DNA of 64,000 nt, from NCBI RefSeq assembly GCF_009930815.1, contig NZ_CP022222.1, forward strand, positions 4,940,501 through 5,004,500. The letters are read 5' to 3'. The notes beneath the pieces were generated by a model. That model did no database searches and was not told the origin of the DNA. It saw only the letters and a list, made by a program, of their open reading frames with translations. Origin of the DNA: Bradyrhizobium sp. CCBAU 051011. Its GTDB lineage: Bacteria; Pseudomonadota; Alphaproteobacteria; Rhizobiales; Xanthobacteraceae. Below, in pieces: positions 42,301 to 50,721 of this stretch; position 1 is the stretch's first letter; each line of letters opens with the position of its first letter. The position numbers were made by a program, and so were the translations under genes.

Positions 42301-42536
42301 TGGATCGGCACCTGTATCGGGTAGGCTGGACCGTGGGCGCCGGCGTCGAGAGGCGGTTGACGGGGAACTGGACCGCAAAGCTCGAATATCTGCACATGGA
42401 TTTCGGTTCGGTGCGTTCGACGCCGCCGGTGGCAGCCAACACGACGGTGGCGTTTGACGCCAACACCCGCGTGACCAGCGATGCAGTCAGGGTCGGGGTG
42501 AACTACAAATTCAGCGGAGCGATCGTCACGGACTGA
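39360..42536 (+). CDS. TonB-dependent receptor (ZnuD-like) fused to a C-terminal Omp25-type barrel
   Basis: This encodes 1058 residues from ATG 39360 (MNMRATRMALLGTSALAVVC, a signal peptide). A Pro/Ala-rich periplasmic linker (about 30-80) leads to a TonB-box-like IDMPQVTVEG, a plug domain (about 130-250, with RPVLRGLTDAKVRIQENGVG and VVRGPGALRFGSQAVGG) and a 22-strand barrel to about 793. IERAPRALELFAQGPDGSEK and GNPNLGIETAQTAEIGL, then DNLLNANIRNSVQFHKDE, resemble ZnuD-type metal receptors. Beyond the usual end, residues about 815-1058 form a second, Omp25/OmpA-like small barrel (WNWAGIYAGGNVGYLRG; LEYLHMDFGSVRSTPP; DAVRVGVNYKF). Neighbouring mntR and tonB-exbDB suggest manganese, zinc or iron uptake. 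Confidence 0.88.
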   Translation: MNMRATRMALLGTSALAVVCLSESAALPQTAAPAPTAPQVAPAAEPSAPAPPAAGQPSAESAPPQTPPAPATAAGPPTTSNAPAEIDMPQVTVEGRQPKPARRTTRSEPGRASRTVAAPPPGPPPATTPTSPFNPPFAPLSTLGSNQVQTGSSNGGFGSLFTNMPGATSAGLATESSRPVLRGLTDAKVRIQENGVGAVDVSDIAQDHAVPIDPLAIQKVDVVRGPGALRFGSQAVGGVVDVNNNRIPTAAPLGGVAAELRSGVTSVNRGWESGLLLDAGGRNAAVHADIYGRSSGDYSIPSYPYLVPPNPAPAFNGKQPNSGSKSAGAAIGGSYLFDGGYAGIAVSRFTSDYYVPGIATADARQHNDLEQTKLSSKGEYRPDASALAAVRYWTGYSEYRHDETVLATTGFQEITATFKNKQTEGKLEFELAPFATPLGALTSIVGAQGAYQQLDTAGQAILLPAQTRTAAAYFLNEVRHTDALRTQLAGRIEGVDVAGTAFTFPPNFLPPPNEPGRAAAKLDFMPKSISFGIIKDLPSSLVASLTLQRIERAPRALELFAQGPDGSEKTFKIGNPNLGIETAQTAEIGLKRTDGDFRFAANAYYTSYNKFIFSRATGIFCQETFATCGTGTDYIQVNYDQRDATFRGGELAWQWDAAQLANGTFGIDGQYDLVRATFTDGSNVPRIPPMRLGGGVYWRNDNWFVRAGWLHAFAQNDIPQFDTTTPGYDLVKLQIEHRKFWKDSPWGAVEVVTGLVGDNLLNANIRNSVQFHKDEILQPGRGFKLFLNVKYGVDRPSGPPGTWIGTANRPAGIGFYKSPALDAGWNWAGIYAGGNVGYLRGEGVTNTAFNDAGTGLSLAGDRLSATQDTASFGLQSGYNWTSGRILAGIEGDFEYRNQHGSSAAACPGNVCNAALAPLDATVRADLDYRLGWVASVRGRVGTLVTPDLLAYATAGVPFGRITTSTSVAGFDNAGVATTASLDRHLYRVGWTVGAGVERRLTGNWTAKLEYLHMDFGSVRSTPPVAANTTVAFDANTRVTSDAVRVGVNYKFSGAIVTD

Positions 42537-42570
42537 TCGTGGCGAAGTCCGAGAGCAGACGATCAGTCCG
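42529..42570. terminator. Bidirectional hairpin between the TonB receptor and tonB
   Basis: CGGACTGATCGT (42529-42540, containing the receptor stop codon) pairs perfectly over 12 bp with ACGATCAGTCCG (42559-42570) across an 18-base loop. It lies in the 47-base gap between convergent genes and can serve both transcripts. No clear U-run follows on the plus strand. Confidence 0.6.
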
Positions 42571-42583
42571 GCCCGCCAGCCGG

Positions 42584-43336
42584 CTATTTTACGGTGAAAC
42601 GGATCGGCTGCCTCACGACAACGAATTCGCTGGGGATCGTTGCGGGCGGCGCAGGAAAGGGTTGCGCGCGCTTGAGAAGCGCGAGCGCTTCCTCGTCAAG
42701 GGCAATGGATCCCGAACTTTGGGTTACGCGCCCGCCGACAACCATTCCCTTGCGATCAAGCGTGAACGACACTTGCGCCGTTCCCTGTTCGCGCCGCGAC
42801 CGAGCGGCCTCCGGGTATCGCTTGTTCTTTTCGACCAGGGCGAGGACCTGCGTTCGCCAGGTCACCACGGCTTCGGAATTCTTGTCGTTCGGCACGCCCT
42901 GGTTCGGCGCCACGGCGACCGGGGCGATCCGCTCGTTGATCGCCGGCGGTGCCGATGTCGCGGCGGCCGCCGCCTGCTGCGGCGTCACGTCCGGCTGCGG
43001 CTTGGTCTGCAGCGCCACGGCGGCGTCCGGATTGGGAGCGGGCGGCAATTCGGGTGTTTCGTCGGGCGGCGTTTCCGCAGGCTTCGCCACCGGCTGCGCT
43101 TCCGACATCACCTGTTCCGGACCGGGCGCAATGTCGCTCGGCGTGGTCGCCGGTGCCGCGGTCAGCGGCGCCAGATCGACCACGATCGCTCCCGAAGGTT
43201 CGGCGGCCACGGTATCGTCCGCGGAGTGCCAGGTGGCGAGCGTGGCAGTCAATCCGGCGTAGACCGACAGCACCGCGAGGCCGCTGAACATCCATCGTCG
43301 CAGGTCGGAACGATCTTCGGCCGCAAGTTGCATCAT
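42584..43336 (-). CDS. tonB: TonB energy transducer
   Basis: This encodes 250 residues. A short cytoplasmic N-terminus and one membrane helix (WMFSGLAVLSVYAGLTATLA) are followed by a long Pro/Ala-rich periplasmic spacer and the C-terminal TonB domain (about 155-245), with VEKNKRYPEAARSRREQGTA and VVGGRVTQSSGSIALDEEAL, the classic YP..A and SSG..LD signatures. It transmits proton-motive energy from ExbBD to outer-membrane receptors. Its start overlaps the exbD stop by four bases. The nearest receptor is the convergent ZnuD-like one. Confidence 0.93.
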   Translation of the reverse strand: MMQLAAEDRSDLRRWMFSGLAVLSVYAGLTATLATWHSADDTVAAEPSGAIVVDLAPLTAAPATTPSDIAPGPEQVMSEAQPVAKPAETPPDETPELPPAPNPDAAVALQTKPQPDVTPQQAAAAATSAPPAINERIAPVAVAPNQGVPNDKNSEAVVTWRTQVLALVEKNKRYPEAARSRREQGTAQVSFTLDRKGMVVGGRVTQSSGSIALDEEALALLKRAQPFPAPPATIPSEFVVVRQPIRFTVK

Positions 43337-43758
43337 AGCGGTGAAGCTTGCTCCATGCCGACCAGCGCGACCTTCAGATAGCCGGCGGCGCGTAACAGGT
43401 TCATGACCTGCATCACCTCACCATAGGGAACGAGCTTGTCGGCGCGCAGGAAAATACGGGTGTCCTTCTGGCCGCTGGTGCTCGCATCGAGCACGCCGGG
43501 CAGGGCGCTGCGGCCGACGGTTTCGTTGCCGACGGAAAGCGAGAGGTCCGGCTTCACCGTCAGATAGACCGGCTTGTCCGGCCGGGGCTGCGGCTGTGCG
43601 TTCGAGGCCGGAAGATCGACGGCGATATCGACGGTCGCGAGCGGTGCTGCGACCATGAAGATGATGAGCAGAACGAGGATGACGTCGATGAACGGCGTCA
43701 CGTTGATTTCATGGACCTCGGAGAGGTCGCCGTTGCCCTGGTTCAGACTGGCGGCCAT
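43333..43758 (-). CDS. exbD: Biopolymer transport protein ExbD
   Basis: This encodes 141 residues. EVHEINVTPFIDVILVLLII, with the essential membrane aspartate in FIDV, is the diagnostic ExbD/TolR motif. The periplasmic domain follows (VDIAVDLPASNAQPQPRPDK; TRIFLRADKLVPYGEVMQVM). It forms the inner-membrane motor with ExbB and TonB. It lies between exbB (5 bases upstream) and tonB (4-base overlap). Confidence 0.95.
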   Translation of the reverse strand: MAASLNQGNGDLSEVHEINVTPFIDVILVLLIIFMVAAPLATVDIAVDLPASNAQPQPRPDKPVYLTVKPDLSLSVGNETVGRSALPGVLDASTSGQKDTRIFLRADKLVPYGEVMQVMNLLRAAGYLKVALVGMEQASPL

Positions 43759-43763
43759 GGCTG

Positions 43764-44591
43764 CTACTCCGCCGCCGTGAGATGCCGCCGGACGAGCAGG
43801 TTGCCGCTGTCGAGGTCGCGTCCGACGAGCCGTGTGATTTCCGCCGACCCGTCTCCGAGCAGCGCGCGGTATGAGGCGATCTGGCGGGCGAACAGGTTGT
43901 AGATCACGACAGCTGGGATCGCCGCCACCAGCCCGAGCGCCGTCGCCAGCAGCGCCTCGGCGATTCCAGGCGCGACCACCGCAAGGTTGGTGGTTTGCGA
44001 TTTCGAGATCCCGATAAAGCTGTTCATGATTCCCCAGACCGTTCCGAACAGCCCGACGAACGGGCCGGTCGATCCGATGGTCGCAAGCACGCCGGTGCCG
44101 AGGGCGATTCGCCTGCTTGCCGCCGCCTCGATCTGTTGCAGCCGGGAGGCGATCCTCACCTTGATCCCTTCCTTGTCCATTCGATCGGTGCTCAGTCTGA
44201 GTTCGGTCATGGCGCCGTCGATCAACTGGGCAACCGTGCCTTCGGGGATCTGCCGCACGGCGTCATCCACGCTTCGGGCGTTGGCGAGTGCGCGCAAAGC
44301 GATGCCGGCTTGCCGCCGCGCTCTGATCAGTTCGATGGTCTTCGAGAGCCACACCGTCCATGTCACCGCAGTCGCGAACAGCAGACCGACCATCACCGCT
44401 TTGACGACGATGTCGGCCTGCATGAACATGCCCCAGGGGCTGAGATCCCGGGGGAGCAACGCGGCTGCGACCGCGGTCCGTTCCGTTGCGTCCTGGGCAG
44501 AGGCCGGAAAGCAGAGCAACAACAGCGGAAATGAGAGAAACGGAGCGGCGCCGCGACGAAGTTCGCGTCGAAAAGCATTCCAGGCTCGCAT
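43764..44591 (-). CDS. exbB: Biopolymer transport protein ExbB
   Basis: This encodes 275 residues with a signal-like N-terminus ending SFPLLLLCFPASAQDA, as in the periplasmic-extended ExbB proteins. Three membrane segments follow: VVKAVMVGLLFATAVTWTVW, the pair around IGSTGPFVGLFGTVWGIMNS, and ALLATALGLVAAIPAVVIYN, the MotA/TolQ/ExbB core. It forms the pentameric channel of the TonB motor. First gene of the exbB-exbD-tonB operon. Its promoter lies in the 300-base gap shared with ccmI. Confidence 0.95.
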   Translation of the reverse strand: MRAWNAFRRELRRGAAPFLSFPLLLLCFPASAQDATERTAVAAALLPRDLSPWGMFMQADIVVKAVMVGLLFATAVTWTVWLSKTIELIRARRQAGIALRALANARSVDDAVRQIPEGTVAQLIDGAMTELRLSTDRMDKEGIKVRIASRLQQIEAAASRRIALGTGVLATIGSTGPFVGLFGTVWGIMNSFIGISKSQTTNLAVVAPGIAEALLATALGLVAAIPAVVIYNLFARQIASYRALLGDGSAEITRLVGRDLDSGNLLVRRHLTAAE

Positions 44592-44891
44592 CGGTGACCT
44601 CTGAAGGGGGGAATTAATGTCTTTACCTCATTTTGTAGCATCACCTACGACTTGGTGTAAATACTAACAGAGGACACCGCCTTTAATTGTGCGATCATTC
44701 AGGTACAATTTGAGCGAGCTGGCGTTCGCCCGTGCCGACCTGCGGCGAAGCGGGCCCGACTGATGATGCCCTGTTCCCCGGATTTTCTGCCGCAATTGTC
44801 AATTGCCGGGCTTGCTGCCGGTGGTGTAAAGCGGCGCATCGACGGCGCTTAGTCCAATTCTAAGAATGCCGTTCCGTCCGGGAACCGCTTG
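44592..44891. other. Divergent promoter region between exbB and ccmI
   Basis: This 300-base gap holds the promoters of exbB (minus) and ccmI (plus). Its left third is AT-rich. It contains the 7-1-7 palindrome at 44792-44806 and a weaker CTTAG / CTAAG dyad at about 44849-44865, just upstream of ccmI. No coding frame is credible. Confidence 0.5.
44792..44806. promoter_or_regulatory. Perfect 7-1-7 palindrome GCAATTG-T-CAATTGC
   Basis: Two perfect 7-bp arms are separated by one base, the geometry of sites for Fur-family dimers. It lies 86 bases upstream of ccmI and about 200 bases upstream of exbB. Rhizobial Fur-family proteins (Irr, Mur) control TonB/ExbBD and haem functions, so this is a candidate metal operator. 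The binder is not known. Confidence 0.5.
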
Positions 44892-45995
44892 ATGGCATTG
44901 TGGTTTGTGTTCGCGCTGATGACCGTCGCGGCGATCTTCGCCGTGCTCTGGCCGTTGAGCCGCGGCTCTTCTGCACAGGCCGGCGGCAGCGAGGCGGCGG
45001 TCTACAGGGATCAACTCGCCGAAATCGATCGCGATGTCGCGGCGGGTCTGATCGGCGTGTCCGAGGCCGAGGCCGCGCGTGTTGAAATTGGCCGCCGGTT
45101 GCTCGCCGCCGCGGATGAAGAGCTCGGCCCGCCGGCGCGTGCCAACCTGGGCCTGCGCCGTGGCTCGGCCATTCTGGCGCTGGTGGGGCTACCGATCGCA
45201 GCGGTGACGTTCTACCTCGCGGTCGGATCGCCGCGTCTCGGCGATTTTCCGCTCGCCGAGCGCACCCGCACCGCGGACCCCAGCCAGCCGCTCGACAATA
45301 TGGTGGCGCAGGTCGAAGCGCATCTGGAGAAAAACCCGACCGATGGCCGCGGCTGGACCGTGCTGGCGCCGGTGCTGGCACGGCTCGGCCGTTACGATGA
45401 TGCGGTCCGCGCCTACCGCAATTCGATCACCCATGCCGGTGACAGCGCCGAGCGTCGCTCCGATCTCGGCGAGGCGCTTGCGGGCGCGGCGGGTGGCGTC
45501 GTCACGGCCGAGGCCAAGGCCGAATTCGAACGCGCGGTGGCGCAAAGCGCCGACGATCCGAAGGCCAATTATTTCCTTGGGCTCGCCGCCGAACAGGATG
45601 GCCGCAAGGGCGACGCCGCGACGATCTGGCGGGGCCTGCTCGCCAAGTCGCCCGCCGACGCGCCATGGCGCCCGTTGCTGGAGGCGGCGCTGGCCCGGGT
45701 CGGCGGATCTGTCGCGCCGGCTCTTTCCAACGATGCGATGGCGGCCGCCAAGGACATGAATGAGGATGACCGTGGCGCGATGATCCGTGGCATGGTGGAT
45801 CGGCTTGCGACGCGGCTGAAGCAGAGCGGCGACGACGTCGAGGGATGGTTGCGCCTGGTGCGGGCTTATCTGGTGATGGGCGAACGCGACAAGGCGGCGA
45901 GTGCGGTCCTTGAGGCGCGGCAGGCGGTCGCGGGCGATGCGGAACGCTTGCGCCAGCTCAATGCGGGGCTGAAGAATCTCGGGCTTGATGGATGA
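44892..45995 (+). CDS. ccmI: Cytochrome c maturation protein CcmI/CycH
   Basis: This encodes 367 residues from ATG 44892. Two membrane segments are present ([20 protein letters not shown] and [19 protein letters not shown]) with a cytoplasmic leucine-zipper-like loop between them ([19 protein letters not shown]). A periplasmic TPR domain follows ([40 protein letters not shown]). CcmI holds unfolded apocytochrome c C-termini for haem ligation. First gene of the cycHJKL operon. Confidence 0.93.
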   Translation: MALWFVFALMTVAAIFAVLWPLSRGSSAQAGGSEAAVYRDQLAEIDRDVAAGLIGVSEAEAARVEIGRRLLAAADEELGPPARANLGLRRGSAILALVGLPIAAVTFYLAVGSPRLGDFPLAERTRTADPSQPLDNMVAQVEAHLEKNPTDGRGWTVLAPVLARLGRYDDAVRAYRNSITHAGDSAERRSDLGEALAGAAGGVVTAEAKAEFERAVAQSADDPKANYFLGLAAEQDGRKGDAATIWRGLLAKSPADAPWRPLLEAALARVGGSVAPALSNDAMAAAKDMNEDDRGAMIRGMVDRLATRLKQSGDDVEGWLRLVRAYLVMGERDKAASAVLEARQAVAGDAERLRQLNAGLKNLGLDG

Positions 45996-46035
45996 ACAGG
46001 GCGGCGGGACGCGCAAGGGAAGACAGAGGACGGAA

Positions 46036-46527
46036 ATGACGCGCAAGCAACGGCGTTTGACCATGATCGGCGGTTCGCTCGCGGTGCTCGCGATTGCGGC
46101 GGCGCTGGTGCTGAACGCCATGCGCGATTCCATCGTGTTCTTCTCGACGCCGACGATGGCGGCGGAGAAGCAGATCCCGCCGGGCAAACGGTTCCGCCTT
46201 GGCGGCCTGGTGCAGCCGGGCTCGCTGGTGCGCGGGGACAATCTCGCCGTGAATTTTTCCGTCGCCGACGGCAGCGCCACGCTGCCGGTCGCCTACAAGG
46301 GAATTTTGCCGGACCTGTTCCGCGAAGGGCAGGGCGTCGTCGCTGAAGGCGCGATCGACGCCTCGGGTGTCTTCAGGGCCGATACCGTGTTGGCAAAACA
46401 TGACGAAACCTACATGCCCAGGGATGTCGCCGACGCCCTGAAGAAGCAGGGGCACTGGAAGGACGATTACGGCGCCAAGCCCGGCGCCACGGCAGCGTCG
46501 GCGCCCGTGCAAGGTGTCTCGAAGTGA
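46036..46527 (+). CDS. ccmE: Cytochrome c maturation haem chaperone CcmE/CycJ
   Basis: This encodes 163 residues from ATG 46036 with a GAGGA ribosome site. One membrane anchor ([20 protein letters not shown]) is followed by an OB-fold ([37 protein letters not shown]). The haem-binding histidine is in [10 protein letters not shown]. CcmE covalently carries haem b in the periplasm from CcmC to CcmF/H. It is 40 bases after ccmI and overlaps ccmF by four bases. Confidence 0.95.
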   Translation: MTRKQRRLTMIGGSLAVLAIAAALVLNAMRDSIVFFSTPTMAAEKQIPPGKRFRLGGLVQPGSLVRGDNLAVNFSVADGSATLPVAYKGILPDLFREGQGVVAEGAIDASGVFRADTVLAKHDETYMPRDVADALKKQGHWKDDYGAKPGATAASAPVQGVSK

Positions 46528-48506
46528 TCGCGGAAGCAGGGCATTACGCGCTGGTGCTGGCGCTGGGACTGGCATTGATCCAGTCCACGGTGCCGATACT
46601 GGGCGCGCGCTGGGGCGATCATGCGTTGATGAATGTCGCGCGTTCCACCGCGCTCGCGCAATTGCTGTTCGTGGGCGCGTCGTTCGCGGCGCTGACGATG
46701 CTGCATGTCGTCTCGGATTTCTCCGTCGTCAACGTGTTCGAGAATTCGCACTCGATGAAGCCGCTGCTCTACAAGATCACCGGCGTGTGGGGCAATCACG
46801 AAGGATCGATGCTGCTGTGGGTGTTGATCCTGGCGCTGTTCGGAGGTCTGGTCGGCGCCTTCGGCAACAATCTGCCGCTGTCCCTCAGGGCGTACGTGCT
46901 GGCGGTGCAGGGCTGGATTGCCGCCGCGTTCTACCTGTTCATCCTGGCCACCTCCAATCCGTTCCTGCGCATCGCCAGTCCTCCGATCGAGGGCCGCGAT
47001 CTCAATCCGGTGCTGCAGGACATCGGTCTCGCCGTGCATCCGCCGATGCTCTATCTCGGCTATGTCGGATTTTCGATTTCGTTTTCCTTCGCCGTCGCCG
47101 CTCTGCTCGAAGGCCGCATCGATGCGGCCTGGGCGCGCTGGGTGCGGCCGTGGACGCTGTTGGCGTGGATCTTCCTCACGCTCGGCATCGCGATGGGATC
47201 GTACTGGGCCTATTACGAGCTCGGCTGGGGCGGCTGGTGGTTCTGGGATCCGGTCGAGAACGCTTCCCTGATGCCGTGGCTCGCCGGCACCGCGCTGCTG
47301 CATTCCGCGGTCGTGATGGAAAAGCGCAACGCGCTGAAGGTCTGGACCATCCTGCTGTCGATCCTGACGTTCTCGCTGTCGCTGCTCGGAACCTTCCTGG
47401 TGCGTTCCGGCGTTTTGACCTCCGTACATGCGTTTGCGACCGATCCGGCGCGCGGCGTGTTCATCCTGCTGATCCTCTGCCTGTTCATCGGCGGCAGTCT
47501 TTCGCTGTACGCATGGCGCGCGTCGGCATTGAAGCAGGGCGGGCTGTTCGCGCCGATCTCGCGCGAAGGCGCGCTGGTGCTCAACAATCTCTTTCTCACC
47601 TCGGCCTGCTCGACCGTGTTCATCGGGACGCTGTATCCGCTGGCGCTCGAGGTTCTGACCGGCGACAAGATCTCGGTCGGCGCGCCGTTCTTCAACCTGA
47701 CCTTCGGGCCGCTGTTCGTGCCGCTGCTGCTTGCCGTGCCGTTCGGTCCGCTGCTGGCATGGAAGCGCGGCGATCTCTTCGGCGCGGCGCAGCGGCTGAT
47801 GGCAGCCGGTATTGCGGCCTTGATCGCGGTGGCGGTGCTGTTTGCATGGACTTTTGGCGGTGCAACTCTCGCGCCGCTCGCGATCGGGCTTGCGGTCTTC
47901 GTCATCGCGGGCGCATTGACCGACCTCGCGGAGCGTACGGGACTGTTCCGCACTCCCCTTGCGGTCGCAATCGCCCGTGCGCGTGGCTTGCCGCGGGCAA
48001 CCTGGGGCACGGCGTTTGCCCATGCCGGCCTCGGCGTCGCCCTGATCGGCATCGTCTGCGAGACCACCTGGAATAGCGAATATATCGGCACGATGAAGCC
48101 GCGCGATGTCGCAACCGTCGCCGGCTATCAGTTGAAGCTCGACGACATCACGCAACGGCAGGGACCGAATTTCCGCGAAATGATTGCGCAGTTCACCGTC
48201 AGCCGTGACGGCGAAACGCTCCAGGTGATGACACCGTCGAAGCGCAACTTCACCACGCGGGGTTCTTCGACCACCGAGGCCGCGCTGCTGACCCGCGGCG
48301 CCAGCCAGCTCTATGTTTCGCTCGGCGATACCAATGCCGATGGTGCCATTGCGGTGCGCATCTATCACAAGCCGCTGGTGCTTCTGATCTGGTGGGGGCC
48401 CGTCCTGATGGCGTTTGGCGGCCTGCTGTCGCTCTCGGACCGGCGGCTGCGCGTCGGCGCGCCGAAGCCGGCCAAGGCCGCCCGTGCGCTGGCCCCGGCG
48501 GAGTAG
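46524..48506 (+). CDS. ccmF: Cytochrome c haem lyase subunit CcmF/CycK
   Basis: This encodes 660 residues from a GTG that overlaps the ccmE stop. About 14-15 membrane segments are present. The WWD domain reads [19 protein letters not shown] and the conserved histidines include [12 protein letters not shown] and [12 protein letters not shown]. CcmF with CcmH attaches haem from CcmE to CXXCH motifs of apocytochromes in the periplasm. Length is normal for the family. Confidence 0.96.
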   Translation: MIAEAGHYALVLALGLALIQSTVPILGARWGDHALMNVARSTALAQLLFVGASFAALTMLHVVSDFSVVNVFENSHSMKPLLYKITGVWGNHEGSMLLWVLILALFGGLVGAFGNNLPLSLRAYVLAVQGWIAAAFYLFILATSNPFLRIASPPIEGRDLNPVLQDIGLAVHPPMLYLGYVGFSISFSFAVAALLEGRIDAAWARWVRPWTLLAWIFLTLGIAMGSYWAYYELGWGGWWFWDPVENASLMPWLAGTALLHSAVVMEKRNALKVWTILLSILTFSLSLLGTFLVRSGVLTSVHAFATDPARGVFILLILCLFIGGSLSLYAWRASALKQGGLFAPISREGALVLNNLFLTSACSTVFIGTLYPLALEVLTGDKISVGAPFFNLTFGPLFVPLLLAVPFGPLLAWKRGDLFGAAQRLMAAGIAALIAVAVLFAWTFGGATLAPLAIGLAVFVIAGALTDLAERTGLFRTPLAVAIARARGLPRATWGTAFAHAGLGVALIGIVCETTWNSEYIGTMKPRDVATVAGYQLKLDDITQRQGPNFREMIAQFTVSRDGETLQVMTPSKRNFTTRGSSTTEAALLTRGASQLYVSLGDTNADGAIAVRIYHKPLVLLIWWGPVLMAFGGLLSLSDRRLRVGAPKPAKAARALAPAE

Positions 48507-48510
48507 GGCG

Positions 48511-49011
48511 GTGAAGCGCCTCCTCGCCTGCGTATTTGTCGCCGCAATGGTGTCAGCCACGCCGGCGGCTTATGCCGTGCAGCCCGACGAGATCATGGCT
48601 GACCCTGCCAAGGAAGCGCGTGCGCGCGACCTGTCGCGCGAGCTGCGCTGCATGGTGTGCCAGAACCAGTCGATCGACGATTCCGACGCGCCGCTGGCGC
48701 GCGACCTGCGGCTCCTGGTGCGCGAGCGGATCGCGACCGGCGACAGCGACAGCCAGGTGATCGATTTTCTGGTGGCGCGCTACGGCGAGTTCGTGCTGCT
48801 GAAGCCGCGCTTCACGCCGCACACACTGCTGCTGTGGCTGTTGCCGCCGCTCGCGTTGATCGGAGGCGGAGTGGCGCTCTGGTTCTACAGCCGCCGCCGT
48901 TCGCAATCATCAGGCGCAAACGATCCATCCTTGCTCAGATTGAGCGAAGAGGAGCAAGCCCGGCTGGAGCGCCTGATCGCGGCGGAGACCACATCGGAAA
49001 AGAAGAGCTGA
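48511..49011 (+). CDS. ccmH: Cytochrome c maturation thiol reductase CcmH/CycL
   Basis: This encodes 166 residues from GTG 48511. A signal peptide (MKRLLACVFVAAMVSATPAA) precedes a three-helix domain with the redox motif LRCMVCQNQSIDDSDAPLA (LRCxxCQNQ), then a membrane anchor (LLLWLLPPLALIGGGVALWF). It reduces apocytochrome cysteines for haem ligation with CcmF. It lies 4 bases after ccmF. A weak hairpin (CCGCCT / AGGCGG, 49012-49029) follows the stop. Confidence 0.95.
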   Translation: MKRLLACVFVAAMVSATPAAYAVQPDEIMADPAKEARARDLSRELRCMVCQNQSIDDSDAPLARDLRLLVRERIATGDSDSQVIDFLVARYGEFVLLKPRFTPHTLLLWLLPPLALIGGGVALWFYSRRRSQSSGANDPSLLRLSEEEQARLERLIAAETTSEKKS

Positions 49012-49092
49012 CCGCCTCATTGCAGGCGGGCAGGTTTCCGCTATGAAATCCCCTGGCTAGAAAAATAATATTGCCTTGGGAGAAAACCGGAC

Positions 49093-49614
49093 ATGGCCTT
49101 TTCACTCTACGACGCCAGTGTGGCGAATTATCTGCAGACCCTCGGTGCGGTCGGCGGCTTCCTCGAGCGTGGTCTCAAGCACTTTCGTGACAACAACATC
49201 GACCCGGAAACGATGGTCGAGGCGCGGCTCGCGCCCGACATGCTGCCACTGCGCTTCCAGATCATTTCCGTCGCCCAGCATTCGCGCGGCGCCATCGAGG
49301 GCGTGCAGAGCGGAGAATTTCGTCCGCCAGCGTCCAGGACGCCATACGACTACGCCGGATTGCAGGGGTTGGTCGCGCAGACCCGCGAGGCGCTGGAGGG
49401 CTGGACACCCGAGGCGGTCAACGCGCTCGGTGGCCGCGACGTCGTCTTTCATCTCGGCGAACACAAGCTGCCCTTCACGGCGGAGGGCTTCCTGATGTCG
49501 TTCTCGCTGCCGAACTTCTATTTCCACGCCACCACCGCCTACGACATCCTGCGCACCAACGGCGTGCCGCTGGGCAAGCGGGATTTCATGGGCCGGATGA
49601 AGATGAAGAAGTGA
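49093..49614 (+). CDS. DUF1993 domain-containing protein
   Basis: This encodes 173 residues starting MAFSLYDASVANYLQTLGAV. A helical bundle follows with RLAPDMLPLRFQIISVAQHS and MSFSLPNFYFHATTAYDILR, whose HxxxxYD-type segment matches DUF1993, a family related to the DinB/YfiT fold. Three histidines that could bind metal are present, but no activity is known. A GGGAGAAAA site precedes the ATG. It stands alone downstream of the ccm operon. Confidence 0.88.
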   Translation: MAFSLYDASVANYLQTLGAVGGFLERGLKHFRDNNIDPETMVEARLAPDMLPLRFQIISVAQHSRGAIEGVQSGEFRPPASRTPYDYAGLQGLVAQTREALEGWTPEAVNALGGRDVVFHLGEHKLPFTAEGFLMSFSLPNFYFHATTAYDILRTNGVPLGKRDFMGRMKMKK

Positions 49615-49655
49615 CCTCGGCGCGAGCTGGTTGCGGAAGATCAGATTGACGTCAT

Positions 49656-50171
49656 TCATCCCCGCAGAATGTTCCAGCCCGCCCAGGCGAGAATGCCGAT
49701 ATTGAGGTACATCGTCGCCGCCATGCCGAACGCCCGATAGAGCGGGTGGATCCGGTAGCCGATCCAGAATGCAAATCGAGCGACGATGAACACGATGGTC
49801 GCCGCAGCGATGACTTTCATCTGGCCCGGCGCCAGACTGACGCTCAGGGCCAATGTGCCGATCACGAACAGCACATATTGCTGCAGCGTGTTGTCGAGCA
49901 CACGTCCGTTGATCAGCGTTGCCTGATCCTCCTTGCGCAGCGTCGGATCGATCGCTTCGCTGAGGAAGCGGTTGTTGGCGACGGTGATGGTGCCGACCAT
50001 CAGCGGGATCGCGGCAAGGGCGTTTGCCTTCAGGGTATAGGCAAGCCGGCCGGCGACATCGGTAAGGGCCGAGGTGTCCGCCCAGATCATCGAGATGCCG
50101 GCGATTGCGGCCACCATGGTCAGGACGCCGCTGCCGGCGCCGACCGCAACGGTTTTTTGTTCATAAGTCAT
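49656..50171 (-). CDS. MAPEG family membrane protein
   Basis: This encodes 171 residues with four membrane segments. LTDVAGRLAYTLKANALAAI, then NNRFLSEAIDPTLRKEDQAT and NTLQQYVLFVIGTLALSVSL fit the MAPEG fold (membrane-associated proteins in eicosanoid and glutathione metabolism), with the characteristic N-T-xEQ/LQQ segment. Bacterial members are mostly uncharacterised; some act as membrane glutathione transferases. It precedes no obvious partner. The next minus-strand gene upstream lies 22 bases away. Confidence 0.85.
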   Translation of the reverse strand: MTYEQKTVAVGAGSGVLTMVAAIAGISMIWADTSALTDVAGRLAYTLKANALAAIPLMVGTITVANNRFLSEAIDPTLRKEDQATLINGRVLDNTLQQYVLFVIGTLALSVSLAPGQMKVIAAATIVFIVARFAFWIGYRIHPLYRAFGMAATMYLNIGILAWAGWNILRG

Positions 50172-50193
50172 GGCGCGTCTCCGCTATCGATAG

Positions 50194-50625
50194 TCAGACG
50201 AAATCGGATCGGCGCGAACCGCAGGACTGTCCCGGCATCCGGGCCGAGATCGCGGCAGACATCTGCAGCACGACAAACAGACCATGCATTGCCGTGGTGA
50301 CGTAACCGACCAGCAGCATGTCGGCCGCAATGAAGAGCTGCCAAAATACCAGATTGGCGGTCCCCAGCAGGACATGAATGGCGACCGCCGCGAGGTGCCA
50401 GCCGCGTGCCGGCTGTGCGCGCCACATCAGGATACCCAGGATGAACGCCAGTCCGTGCGCCTCGATGAACCCAATTCCGGCATAGGGGGCCTCGGCCACC
50501 ACACGTGCGACCGGCCCAAGGCCGAAGAAGATTCCGCGAACGTCGCTTGCAAAGCCGCCCGCGGACGCTGCCAGGAGAAACACTGCATTGGCGCGCAGGA
50601 GGATATGTCGGATTGCGATTGTCAT
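50194..50625 (-). CDS. Four-helix integral membrane protein, hypothetical
   Basis: This encodes 143 residues from ATG 50625. Four hydrophobic segments are visible (ILLRANAVFLLAASAGGFAS; GFIEAHGLAFILGILMW; HLAAVAIHVLLGTANLVFW; MLLVGYVTTAMHGLFVVLQ) with several membrane-embedded histidines, which could suggest haem or metal binding. No family is recognised. It lies 22 bases upstream of the MAPEG gene on the same strand, so the two are probably co-transcribed. Confidence 0.65.
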   Translation of the reverse strand: MTIAIRHILLRANAVFLLAASAGGFASDVRGIFFGLGPVARVVAEAPYAGIGFIEAHGLAFILGILMWRAQPARGWHLAAVAIHVLLGTANLVFWQLFIAADMLLVGYVTTAMHGLFVVLQMSAAISARMPGQSCGSRRSDFV

Positions 50626-50721
50626 TGGCGATCTCCAGTGTGACGGTGCGTATGAAGATGAAGACCTGAGGTGAACCGGCAGCGGGAACACCGACCATTC
50701 CGTCAATGTGCATAGCGCGAG

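Noticed and set aside
39750..42395. An 881-codon open frame on the minus strand
   Set aside because: It is antisense to the TonB receptor, has no domain resemblance and no ribosome site.
46467..48560. A 697-codon open frame on the minus strand
   Set aside because: It is antisense to ccmF and composed of Arg/Gln/His-rich shadow sequence.
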